A DNA stretch of 7,148 nt from Rhizobiales bacterium UBA697 (GCA_002298965.1 DBMN01000109.1:1-7148); one strand, 5' to 3'; shown: positions 1 through 5,617, counted from the first letter of the stretch. Notes: generated from the letters alone by a model not told the origin. Translations and numbers: made by a program.

Positions 1-111
1 TGGAGCCGTCTGCGCCGGGTCGTCGAGACCCGCACGCGCCACGCCGCGCTGGCCGATCCGATCGCCGACGAGGCGGCTCGGGTCCGTCTGGTCCTGCCGT
101 CGCGACAGTGA
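1..111 (+). CDS. 3' end of an unidentified protein-coding gene (partial)
   Basis: An open frame enters from the left edge in frame 1 and stops at TGA 109–111, giving the last 36 residues of a protein (ending ...VRLVLPSRQ). About 31 of the 36 codons end in G or C, the same bias as the clear genes to the right, so this looks like true coding sequence. The tail is rich in Arg and Ala, with no motif, cysteine or membrane segment that I recognise, so no function is offered. A strong hairpin begins 26 nt after the stop and would end its transcript. Another frame could be the real one, but none has such regular codon use here. Confidence 0.55.
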   Translation, partial: WSRLRRVVETRTRHAALADPIADEAARVRLVLPSRQ

Positions 112-137
112 TCGCCGAACCCGATCCGAAAACGAGG

Positions 138-161
138 AACGGCGCCCCGAGGGGCGCCGTT
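138..161. terminator. Hairpin terminator, probably bidirectional
   Basis: The arms AACGGCGCCCC (138–148) and GGGGCGCCGTT (151–161) are perfect complements around a two-base GA centre, which in RNA would be about 10 bp with a CGAG loop. Read on the minus strand, the stem is followed by CCTCGTTTTC, a short U-rich stretch, so it suits the end of the minus gene that stops at 191. Read on the plus strand it follows the partial gene ending at 111 but has little U-tract. Convergent genes sharing one terminator is the simplest reading. Confidence 0.75.
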
Positions 162-190
162 CGTCATGATCACGATGCTCGGGCGTCGGC

Positions 191-430
191 TCAGCGGCAG
201 ACGCGAACCATCCGGCGCTCCCAGCGCGGACCCCACGGGGTCATGACGCGCATGCGGCGCTCCTCGACCCAGCAGCGGCGCGGCGGCGGCGCCCAGTGGC
301 GATGATGCGGCCGGTTCCAGCCCGGACCGCCCCAGGGCTGGGCGGCGGCCGGTGCGGCCGAGGTGACGGCGGCTCCGATCGCCAGGGCGGCGAGGAAGCC
401 GAAGGTGGTGGCTTTCGACAGGAACGACAT
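191..430 (-). CDS. Small secreted protein with paired-cysteine C-terminal region (copy 1)
   Basis: This encodes a 79-residue protein of unrecognised function. Residues 1–30 form a signal peptide: charged start, hydrophobic core, then an A-A-P-A-A-A run before Gln31, so it should be exported. The mature part is about 49 residues, rich in Pro, Trp, His and Arg, with cysteines only at 53 (in RRCWVEE) and 78 (in VRVCR, the last three residues being VCR). The two Cys could form one disulfide in the periplasm. The block CW.E..R..RV.TPWGPRWE...VR.CR is shared with the product of the gene at 673–960, so the two are paralogues. I chose the ATG at 430 because GGAGG lies 5 nt upstream and the signal peptide then begins correctly; a GTG at 454 would add eight residues with no advantage. 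The gene is followed by the hairpin at 138–161. Confidence 0.75.
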   Translation of the reverse strand: MSFLSKATTFGFLAALAIGAAVTSAAPAAAQPWGGPGWNRPHHRHWAPPPRRCWVEERRMRVMTPWGPRWERRMVRVCR

Positions 431-433
431 GAA

Positions 434-441
434 CCCCTCCC
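434..441 (-). promoter_or_regulatory. Ribosome binding site for the gene starting at 430
   Basis: On the minus strand this reads GGGAGGGG, with its GGAGG core 5 nt before the ATG at 430. It supports that ATG over the upstream GTG at 454. Confidence 0.65.
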
Positions 442-510
442 GGAGGTTCGGCACGCCGGTGGTCCCGACGCGCCCGAGACGAGCCCTTCGGCCCGCCCTT
501 CATTCGACGG

Positions 511-530
511 CGGTCCGCCGAGACGGACCG
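511..530. repeat. Inverted repeat in the gap between the two small secreted-protein genes
   Basis: CGGTCCG (511–517) and CGGACCG (524–530) are perfect 7-base inverted arms around a 6-base centre. It lies 80 bp upstream of the start at 430, so it could be in that gene's 5' leader or promoter, or end transcripts from the gene at 673–960. No U-tract follows on the minus strand, so it is not called a terminator. The rest of the 242-bp gap (431–672) shows only a GGCACGCCGG direct repeat (450–459, 575–584) and the palindrome GGGTCGACCC (592–601). Confidence 0.35.
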
Positions 531-672
531 TTTCGCCCTTGGTCGGCCGAACCCTCGGTCGACGGTGGAAGTCTGGCACGCCGGATCGACGGGGTCGACC
601 CGAAATGCCGTCCGTGATGCCCGCCTTTCGACGGAGCCGCGGGTCAGGCGGCCCCATCTCCGGCGGATCCGG

Positions 673-960
673 TCAGCGGCAGATGCGGACTCGGGACTGT
701 TCCCAGCGCGGGCCCCAGGGGGTGAAGACGCGCACCGGGCGATACTCGATCCAGCACCGCTCGCGATACCAGTGGTGATGATGATGGCGGGGTCCGCCCC
801 AGCCGCGATCCCAGCCACCGCGGTCCCAACCACCGCGATGCCAGCCGCCGCGATCCCAGCCGCCCCAGCCTTGGGCGGCGGCCGGCGCGACGGCACCGGA
901 ACCGATGACGGAAGCGACCGTGACGATCGCCAGCAGCGACTTGCGGATGATCGAATGCAT
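673..960 (-). CDS. Small secreted Gly/Trp/His-rich protein with paired-cysteine C-terminal region (copy 2)
   Basis: This encodes a 95-residue protein of unrecognised function. Residues 1–29 are a signal peptide ending A-P-A-A-A before Gln30. The mature protein starts with a Gly/Trp-rich stretch holding four five-residue repeats, GGWDR–GGWHR–GGWDR–GGWDR (residues 33–52), then GPR and five consecutive histidines (59–63), then the block CWIEYR..RV.TPWGPRWE...VR.CR with cysteines at 69 and 94. Cys spacing (24 residues between) and the TPWGPRWE core match the protein encoded at 191–430. A periplasmic or surface role with metal contact through the histidines is possible but is inference only. The ATG at 960 is chosen because GGAGG sits 5 nt upstream and it begins a normal signal peptide; an in-frame start at 1032 would add 24 unlikely residues. 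The 148-bp gap to the hydroxylase gene probably holds its own promoter, but I cannot point to one. Confidence 0.8.
   Translation of the reverse strand: MHSIIRKSLLAIVTVASVIGSGAVAPAAAQGWGGWDRGGWHRGGWDRGGWDRGWGGPRHHHHHWYRERCWIEYRPVRVFTPWGPRWEQSRVRICR
805..864 (-). repeat. Four tandem 15-bp repeats encoding GGW(D/H)R
   Basis: Four 15-base units (850–864, 835–849, 820–834, 805–819 in coding order) lie head to tail inside the gene at 673–960. They encode GGWDR, GGWHR, GGWDR and GGWDR. The units differ mostly at single bases, so the array probably grew by slippage or unequal exchange. The paralogue at 191–430 lacks it and has only a short Pro/His-rich segment in that place. Confidence 0.85.
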
Positions 961-965
961 GACGG

Positions 966-970
966 CCTCC
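966..970 (-). promoter_or_regulatory. Ribosome binding site for the gene starting at 960
   Basis: GGAGG on the minus strand, 5 nt before the ATG at 960. It decides the start of this small gene in favour of 960 over the longer frame from 1032. Confidence 0.65.
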
Positions 971-1108
971 GGGGCTCGATCGTGGAACCGAGGGGTCGAC
1001 GTCGTCGTCGGACCCGTCTGGAACGATCGCACTCTGTCACGCCGCCCCTGAACCCGTTCTGAGGGTGCAATTCAGCTTCCGTTCATCGAGGCCCGTCCGG
1101 CGTCGGCG

Positions 1109-2344
1109 TCAGGGCCGCTCGCCGCGCATCGATCGCGGCACGTCGCCGACGATGCCGGCCGCCTCGCGGACGAAGCGGTTCTTCAGCGCGCCCATGCGGT
1201 CGACCAACCCCAGGCCGACGTCGCGCAGCGCCCGGATCGGCGGCAGATCGATGGCGAAGAGCCGGTCGAGGATCTCGCTCGTCGCCCCCATCTCGACGGC
1301 GTCGAAGCGGCGGCGTCGCGCATAGGTCTCGAGCACGTCGATGCGGCCGGGATCGAGGCCGAGGCGCCGCGCGTCGACCACCACCTCGGCCAGCACCGCC
1401 GCGTCGCGCAGGCCGATGTTGAGGCCCTGGCCGGCGACCGGCGGGATCGCATGGGCGGCATCGCCGACCAGCGCGAAGCGGGGTTTGACCCAGTCGCGCG
1501 CCAGTGTCAGGCCGAGCGGGAAGGCGCGTGCCCGCCCGAGCGGTGCGACCGTGCCGAGTTCGCGACCGAAACGGCGCTCGAGCTCGGCGAGAAGCGTGAA
1601 GGCGTCGCCCTCGACCAGGCGTGCCGCGGTCTCGCTCGCCTCGGTCCACACCAGCGACGAGCGATGCCGCCCCTCGGCGTCGTCGGTGAGCGGCAGGATC
1701 GCGAAGGGGCCGGCGGGCAGGAAGTGCTCCCACGCCCGCCCCTCGTGCGGCCGTTCGTGGACGACCGTCAGCACGATGCCCGAACGGCCGCGCTCGGTGT
1801 GGACGGTCCCGATGCCGGCGAGATCGCGCAGGCACGAACGGGCGCCGTCGGCGGCGACCAGCAGGCCCGTCCGCACGGTCCGGCCCGATCCGAGTTCGAC
1901 CGCGACCGCGGACCCTTCGTCGGTAAAGCCGACCACCCGCTCCGGCATCAGGATCTCGACGCCTGCCGCCCGCGCCGCCGCGAGCAGCGCCGCGACCATC
2001 GCCGCATTGTCGATCATGTGGGCGAAGGGCTCGCCGCCGTCGAGCGTGCCGCCGAAGGTCAGGAACACCGGCCGGATCGCGTCGTCGAGGCGGCTGTCGG
2101 TGATCACCATGTCGCGGATCGGCTGGGCGGCCTCCGCCATCGCCGACCAGGCGCCGAGATGCTCGAACAGCCGTCGTCCCGCCGCGGCGATCGCCGAGGC
2201 GCGTCCGTCGACCGCGCCGCCCGTTGCCGGGGTCGGATCGACCAGGGCCACCCGCATGCGCGGATCGGCCCGTTTCATCGCCAGCGCGGTGGTGATGCCG
2301 ACGTGGCCGCCGCCCGCCACGAGACAATCGAACGCGTGCGCCAT
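1109..2344 (-). CDS. UbiH/UbiF/COQ6-family FAD-dependent hydroxylase (ubiquinone biosynthesis)
   Basis: A 411-residue flavoprotein monooxygenase, a normal length for this family. All three FAD/NAD(P)H fingerprints are present: the N-terminal dinucleotide fold with AGGGHVG (residues 10–16), the DG motif in LLVAADGARS (161–170), and the GD motif GDAAHAIPPVAGQGLNIGLRD (294–314 region), which contacts the FAD ribityl chain. The GDAAH..PP..GQGLN form is typical of the enzymes that add hydroxyls to the ring of ubiquinone precursors using O2 and NAD(P)H at the inner membrane. Which ring carbon it hydroxylates (UbiH, UbiF or the alphaproteobacterial UbiL type) cannot be read from the sequence, so no symbol is given. 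The ATG at 2344 is preferred: GGAGG lies 7 nt upstream and the Rossmann fold begins at once. Longer upstream starts run into the tesB promoter side. It is divergent from tesB. Confidence 0.9.
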   Translation of the reverse strand: MAHAFDCLVAGGGHVGITTALAMKRADPRMRVALVDPTPATGGAVDGRASAIAAAGRRLFEHLGAWSAMAEAAQPIRDMVITDSRLDDAIRPVFLTFGGTLDGGEPFAHMIDNAAMVAALLAAARAAGVEILMPERVVGFTDEGSAVAVELGSGRTVRTGLLVAADGARSCLRDLAGIGTVHTERGRSGIVLTVVHERPHEGRAWEHFLPAGPFAILPLTDDAEGRHRSSLVWTEASETAARLVEGDAFTLLAELERRFGRELGTVAPLGRARAFPLGLTLARDWVKPRFALVGDAAHAIPPVAGQGLNIGLRDAAVLAEVVVDARRLGLDPGRIDVLETYARRRRFDAVEMGATSEILDRLFAIDLPPIRALRDVGLGLVDRMGALKNRFVREAAGIVGDVPRSMRGERP

Positions 2345-2351
2345 CCCTCGT

Positions 2352-2356
2352 CCTCC
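2352..2356 (-). promoter_or_regulatory. Ribosome binding site for the ubiquinone hydroxylase gene
   Basis: GGAGG (within GGGAGGA on the minus strand) 7 nt before the ATG at 2344; it fixes the start well downstream of the maximum open frame, which extends to 2626. Confidence 0.65.
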
Positions 2357-2507
2357 CACGGACCGTCGTTGCTCACGACATAGCGCGGTGGGGCGTTTCG
2401 ACCACGCCCGCCGCATCGCCGCCATTCCGGGCGGCGCTTGACGCCCCGTCCGGCGGATGCCAACGCTTGCGTCATCACCCTTCCGCATCGGGCAGGATCC
2501 CACGCAG

Positions 2508-3392
2508 ATGAACGACGCCGTCGCCGGTCTCCTCGACATTCTCGACCTCGAGACCCTCGAACTCGACCTCTTCCGCGGTCGCAGCCCGCAGGTCGGCTGG
2601 CAGCGCGTCTTCGGCGGGCAGGTCATCGGTCAGGCGCTGGTGGCGGCGATCCGCACCGTCTCGCGCCGGTCGGTGCATTCGCTGCACGGCTATTTCATCC
2701 GTCCCGGCGATCCGACGATCCCGATCGTCTACCGCGTCGAACGCATCCGCGACGGTGGCTCCTTCACCACCCGGCGGGTCGAGGCGATCCAGCATGGCGC
2801 GACGATCTTCGCGATGATCGCCTCGTTCCACGAGGCCGAGGCCGACGCGCTCGCCCATTCGGTGACCATGCCGGAGGCGCCCGATCCGGAGAGCCTGCCG
2901 GGCGAGAAGGAGCTGCGCGAGCGCATGCTCGCCGGCGCGCCGGAGAGTGTCCAGGCCTATTGGCGGCGCGAACGGCCGATCGAACTGAGGCCGACCGACG
3001 TCACCCACTATCTCTCCGACCGGCCGCTGCCGCCGCGCCAGCAGGTCTGGGTGCGCACCACGGGTCCGCTGCCCGACGATCCGGCGATCCACGCCGCGGT
3101 GCTGGCCTATGCCTCGGACATGACGCTGTTCGACACCGCGCTCTTCGCCCACGGCCGCTCGGTGTTCGACCGTTCGCTGCAGCTCGCCAGCCTCGACCAC
3201 GCCATGTGGTTCCACGCGCCGTTCCGCGCCGACGACTGGCTGCTCTACGATCAGGACAGCCCGTTCTCCGGCGGCGCCCGCGGCTTCTGCCGCGGCTCGC
3301 TGTGGACCCGCGACGGTCGCCTCGTCGTCTCCGCCGCGCAGGAAGGCCTGATGCGGCAGACCACGCCGCGAACCGCCGGCACGCCCGGCTGA
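2508..3392 (+). CDS. tesB: Acyl-CoA thioesterase II (TesB)
   Basis: A 294-residue double-hotdog thioesterase that hydrolyses medium- and long-chain acyl-CoA to free fatty acid and CoA in the cytoplasm. N-terminal landmarks match E. coli TesB as I recall it: LFRG.SPQ.GW..VFGGQV.GQAL, H.YF.RPGD, then ...RDG.SF..RRV.AIQ.G. The C-terminal hotdog has YASDMT, LDHAMWFH and AAQEGLMR. With the start at 2508 the catalytic set falls at Asp204, position 228 and Gln278, the same numbers as in E. coli; position 228 is Ser instead of Thr. That exact match is my main reason for choosing ATG 2508 over ATG 2457, which would add 17 unrelated residues. An AGGA about 10 nt upstream is a modest ribosome site. The gene is divergent from the ubiquinone hydroxylase. 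A TTGACG at 2438–2443 might be a -35 element, but no good -10 follows. Confidence 0.92.
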   Translation: MNDAVAGLLDILDLETLELDLFRGRSPQVGWQRVFGGQVIGQALVAAIRTVSRRSVHSLHGYFIRPGDPTIPIVYRVERIRDGGSFTTRRVEAIQHGATIFAMIASFHEAEADALAHSVTMPEAPDPESLPGEKELRERMLAGAPESVQAYWRRERPIELRPTDVTHYLSDRPLPPRQQVWVRTTGPLPDDPAIHAAVLAYASDMTLFDTALFAHGRSVFDRSLQLASLDHAMWFHAPFRADDWLLYDQDSPFSGGARGFCRGSLWTRDGRLVVSAAQEGLMRQTTPRTAGTPG

Positions 3393-3436
3393 GCTGCCGC
3401 AAAGCGAGTCATTCTGCCCGCCGGGGAATCGCCGGA

Positions 3437-3464
3437 CCGCGGAAATCCCTCGGTTTTCCGGCGG
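3437..3464 (+). terminator. Weak hairpin after tesB, possible terminator
   Basis: CCGCGGAAA (3437–3445) pairs with TTTCCGGCGG (3455–3464) with one bulged G and a 9-base loop, starting 44 nt after the tesB stop. There is no U-tract after it, so factor-independent termination is doubtful. Confidence 0.3.
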
Positions 3465-3495
3465 AAACGTCGCGCGAACGAGCAGGCGCCCATTT

Positions 3496-3511
3496 CTCGA
3501 GCATGCTCGAG
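3496..3511. repeat. Perfect 16-bp palindrome CTCGAGCATGCTCGAG
   Basis: A perfect 16-base palindrome with no central spacer, 104 bp after tesB and about 152 bp upstream of the glnK -24 element. Without a spacer it suits a dimeric protein-binding site better than a terminator, and no T-run follows. The bound protein, if any, is unknown. Confidence 0.5.
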
Positions 3512-3619
3512 GCGTGATTCGCCGCGATTCGGCCGCTTTTTCCCTGGCCCTGCTCAATTATTCATCAGACTCCGCTGCACCGCACCGTCAGGGGCGGCGA
3601 ACGGCGCGCCACAGGTGTT

Positions 3620-3649
3620 GCCGAATCGTTGATTTCTGCGGGATTCGGC
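3620..3649. repeat. 8-bp inverted repeat just upstream of the glnK promoter
   Basis: GCCGAATC (3620–3627) and GATTCGGC (3642–3649) are perfect inverted arms 14 bases apart, ending 13 bp before the sigma-54 motif. Each arm contains a GANTC site, and the right arm is part of the 12-base direct repeat shared with 3526–3537. It could be an operator or activator site; it does not fit the NtrC consensus. Confidence 0.45.
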
Positions 3650-3662
3650 CGCTCTCGGGCAG

Positions 3663-3679
3663 TTGGCACGAGACTTGAA
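3663..3679 (+). promoter_or_regulatory. Sigma-54 (RpoN) -24/-12 promoter candidate for glnK–amtB
   Basis: The sequence TTGGCACGAGACTTGAA matches the RpoN consensus TTGGCACG-N4-TTGCA closely. The -24 GG is at 3665–3666 and the -12 pair at 3677–3678, with the required ten bases between, but that pair is GA rather than GC. Transcription would start near 3689–3690, leaving a leader of about 90 nt before glnK. RpoN with phosphorylated NtrC is the known way glnK–amtB operons are switched on in nitrogen limitation, so position and motif agree. Confidence 0.65.
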
Positions 3680-3737
3680 AGCCAAGGCGTCGGCATCGGC
3701 CGGGCCTTCACCCGCCCGAACCGTTCTGTAGTCGGCT

Positions 3738-3754
3738 CCGACCCTTCCGGTCGG
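3738..3754 (+). other. Small hairpin in the glnK 5' leader
   Basis: CCGACC (3738–3743) and GGTCGG (3749–3754) form a 6-bp stem with a CTTCC loop, 24 nt before the glnK ATG. An upstream GTCGG (3731–3735) could compete for the same CCGAC, though with a very tight loop. The ribosome-site region after 3754 stays unpaired. Confidence 0.35.
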
Positions 3755-3778
3755 GCATAGGGAAACGGGATCCACCAC

Positions 3779-4117
3779 ATGAAGTTCGTAGTGGCCATCA
3801 TCAAGCCGTTCAAGCTGGACGAGGTGCGCGACGCCCTCACCGCGATCGGCGTGCAGGGACTGACCGTCACCGAAGTCAAGGGCTACGGCCGACAGAAGGG
3901 TCACACCGAGATCTATCGCGGCACCGAATATGCCGTGAGCTTCCTGCCGAAGATCAAGATCGAGATCGCGGTCAACTCCGACCAGGTCGAGAAGGTCGTC
4001 GCGGCGATCTCGTCCGCCGCCAAGACCGGCCAGATCGGCGACGGCAAGATCTTCGTCTACGGCATCGACCAGGCCGTGCGCATCCGCACCGGCGAAACCG
4101 ACACCGAAGCGCTCTGA
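3779..4117 (+). CDS. glnK: Nitrogen regulatory protein PII, GlnK type
   Basis: A 112-residue PII protein, the standard length. PII trimers sense ATP/ADP and 2-oxoglutarate and report nitrogen status; the GlnK type docks on AmtB and blocks ammonium flow when nitrogen is plentiful. The T-loop (about 37–55) is intact, with Gln39 that helps bind 2-oxoglutarate with Mg-ATP, and Tyr51 in RGTEY, the residue uridylylated by GlnD. Lys58 follows in FLPK. The B-loop nucleotide motif TGQIGDGKIF is at 83–92 with Lys90, and the C-loop has RIRTGE at 101–106. The start MKFVVAIIKPFKLDEV is canonical. It is called GlnK rather than GlnB because amtB follows after 21 bp and glnA is absent. The RpoN-type promoter candidate upstream fits induction under nitrogen limitation. 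Confidence 0.96.
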   Translation: MKFVVAIIKPFKLDEVRDALTAIGVQGLTVTEVKGYGRQKGHTEIYRGTEYAVSFLPKIKIEIAVNSDQVEKVVAAISSAAKTGQIGDGKIFVYGIDQAVRIRTGETDTEAL

Positions 4118-4125
4118 GCCCGGAT

Positions 4126-4130
4126 AGGAG
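4126..4130 (+). promoter_or_regulatory. Ribosome binding site for amtB
   Basis: AGGAG with an 8-nt spacer to the amtB ATG at 4139, inside the 21-bp gap after glnK. It fixes the start that includes the whole signal peptide. Confidence 0.7.
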
Positions 4131-4138
4131 CTGAACGC

Positions 4139-5563
4139 ATGAACATCGAACGTACCCTCGATCGGGGCCTGAGCGTCGCCAAGACCGCCGCCCTCACCCT
4201 CGGCGCCCTCGCGCTGACGACCGTTCTGGCGCACGCGCAGGATGCCGCCGCCCCGGCCGCCGCCGCCGCTGCCGCCGCTCCGGTGCCCAACAAGGGCGAC
4301 ACGACCTGGATGCTGATCTCCACCGTCCTGGTGATCATGATGACCATCCCGGGTCTGGCGCTCTTCTACGGCGGCCTCGTCCGCTCCAAGAACGTGCTGT
4401 CGGTCCTCACCCAGACCTTCATCGGCTTCTCGCTGATCTCGATCCTCTGGGTCGTCTACGGCTACACGCTCGCCTTCACCGGCGCCGGCAAGGCCGAGGA
4501 GGTCACCGCCCTGACGCCGTTCATCGGCACGCTCGACAAGCTCTTCCTCGCCGGCATCACGCCGGACTCGGTGGTCGAGACCTTCACCAAGGGCGTCGTC
4601 ATTCCGGAACTGACCTTCGTCATCTTCCAGCTGACCTTCGCCGCGATCACCCCGGCCCTGATCATCGGCGCCATCGCCGAGCGCATCAAGTTCTCGGCGA
4701 TCCTGGTGTTCCTCGTCCTGTGGTTCACCTTCTCCTACCTGCCGATGGCCCACATGGTGTGGTGGTGGGGCGGCCCGTCGGCTGCCGACGCTCCCTCGGG
4801 CCTGCTCTTCGGCTGGGGCGCTCTCGACTTCGCCGGCGGTACCGTCGTGCACATCAACGCCGGTGTCGCGGGTCTCGTCGCCGCCATCGTCCTGGGGCCG
4901 CGCATCGGCTTCAACAAGGACAACATGGCTCCCCACAACCTCGTCCTGACCATGGTCGGCGCCTGCCTCCTGTGGGTCGGCTGGTTCGGCTTCAACGCCG
5001 GCTCCAACCTCGAGGCCAACGGCCTGACCGCCCAGGCGATCCTCAACACCACCGTCGCCACCGCCGCCGCGGCCCTGGCCTGGATGTTCGTCGAGTATCT
5101 GACCCGCGGTCACGCCTCGCTGCTCGGCGGCGTCTCGGGTGCCGTCGCCGGCCTCGTCGCCATCACCCCGGCCGCCGGCCTCGCCGGTGCGGGTGGCGCC
5201 ATCGTCCTCGGCGCCGTCGCCGGCGTGATCTGCCTGATCGCGGTGGTCTGGCTGAAGCCGCTCCTCGGCTACGACGACAGCCTCGACGTCTTCGGCGTCC
5301 ATGGCGTCGGCGGCATCGTCGGTGCGCTCGGCACCGCCATCGTCGCGGCCCCGTCGCTGGGCGGCTTCGGTGTCGGCGAGTACACCATCGCCGGCCAGCT
5401 GGTCACCCAGGCCAAGGCCGTCGCGGTCTGCATCGTCTGGACCGCCGTCGTCTCGCTCGTCTCGCTGATGATCATCAAGCTGGTGATCGGTCTGCGCGTC
5501 ACCGAGCAGGCGGAGCGCGAGGGTCTCGACATCTCGGCCCACGGCGAGCGCGCCTACAACTGA
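4139..5563 (+). CDS. amtB: Ammonium transporter AmtB
   Basis: A 474-residue Amt/Rh-family channel that brings ammonium across the inner membrane as a trimer. Residues 1–33 are a cleavable-type signal peptide (ending AHA before QD), followed by an Ala-rich linker (36–48) and eleven expected membrane helices. Pore residues align with E. coli AmtB as I recall it: Phe167 and Phe285 for the phenylalanine gate, Trp208 and Ser289 for the outer ammonium site, Asp230 in ALDFAGGTVVHINAG, and the twin histidines His238 and His388 (DVFGVHGVGG). The conserved C-terminal tail GLRV.E..EREGLD...HGE.AYN is complete; it couples the channel to GlnK. It is co-transcribed with glnK and ends at a strong terminator. 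The longer periplasmic linker after WWWGG compared with E. coli is, to my knowledge, common in alphaproteobacteria. Confidence 0.96.
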   Translation: MNIERTLDRGLSVAKTAALTLGALALTTVLAHAQDAAAPAAAAAAAAPVPNKGDTTWMLISTVLVIMMTIPGLALFYGGLVRSKNVLSVLTQTFIGFSLISILWVVYGYTLAFTGAGKAEEVTALTPFIGTLDKLFLAGITPDSVVETFTKGVVIPELTFVIFQLTFAAITPALIIGAIAERIKFSAILVFLVLWFTFSYLPMAHMVWWWGGPSAADAPSGLLFGWGALDFAGGTVVHINAGVAGLVAAIVLGPRIGFNKDNMAPHNLVLTMVGACLLWVGWFGFNAGSNLEANGLTAQAILNTTVATAAAALAWMFVEYLTRGHASLLGGVSGAVAGLVAITPAAGLAGAGGAIVLGAVAGVICLIAVVWLKPLLGYDDSLDVFGVHGVGGIVGALGTAIVAAPSLGGFGVGEYTIAGQLVTQAKAVAVCIVWTAVVSLVSLMIIKLVIGLRVTEQAEREGLDISAHGERAYN

Positions 5564-5617
5564 TCCCGATCGGTCGGTGCGGGGGCTCCCCCCGCTCCGA
5601 TCCCCGGATCCGACACG

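Larger units (their letters stand above)
3393..3778. other. 386-bp non-coding region between tesB and glnK, rich in GANTC sites
   Basis: No convincing gene is present. By eye it holds a weak hairpin (3437–3464), a 16-bp palindrome (3496–3511), a GATTCGGCCGCT direct repeat (3526–3537 and 3642–3653), an 8-bp dyad (3620–3649), a sigma-54 promoter candidate (3663–3679) and a small leader hairpin (3738–3754). Seven GANTC sites start at 3406, 3426, 3516, 3526, 3568, 3623 and 3642. A TGCACC at 3576–3581 resembles half of an NtrC site, but no matching GGTGCA follows at the usual spacing. Confidence 0.7.

Noticed and set aside
573..590. Second sigma-54-like motif (TGGCACGCC...)
   Set aside because: The -24-like part has no TTGC at the right spacing and there is no plus-strand gene after it.
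296..778. 160-residue plus-strand frame covering the small secreted-protein genes
   Set aside because: It overlaps both minus-strand genes that have signal peptides, ribosome sites and mutual similarity; this frame shows none of these.
1341..2441. 366-residue plus-strand frame opposite the ubiquinone hydroxylase
   Set aside because: Ser/Arg/Pro-rich shadow of a clear flavoprotein gene; no motif and no ribosome site.
2438..2466. Sigma-70-type promoter TTGACG for tesB
   Set aside because: The -35-like word has no recognisable -10 at 16–18 bases, so it is mentioned only as a possibility under tesB.
2457..2507. Longer TesB start at ATG 2457
   Set aside because: Adds 17 residues not seen in TesB proteins I know, and the preceding GGCGG is too close to the ATG; the start at 2508 aligns residue numbers exactly with E. 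coli TesB.
2475..3557. 360-residue minus-strand frame opposite tesB
   Set aside because: Antisense to a complete TesB with its active-site residues; composition is repetitive and Arg/Gly-rich.
4246..4284. GCC-rich tract at the 5' part of amtB as a microsatellite
   Set aside because: It encodes the Ala-rich linker after the signal peptide, with mixed GCC/GCT/CCG codons; the reading frame is intact and such linkers are usual in alphaproteobacterial AmtB.
3554..5542. 662-residue open frame on the minus strand across glnK and amtB
   Set aside because: It lies antisense to two unmistakable genes and consists of Asp/Gly/Arg/Glu-rich low-complexity sequence with no domain. Long antisense frames are expected opposite strongly GC3-biased genes.
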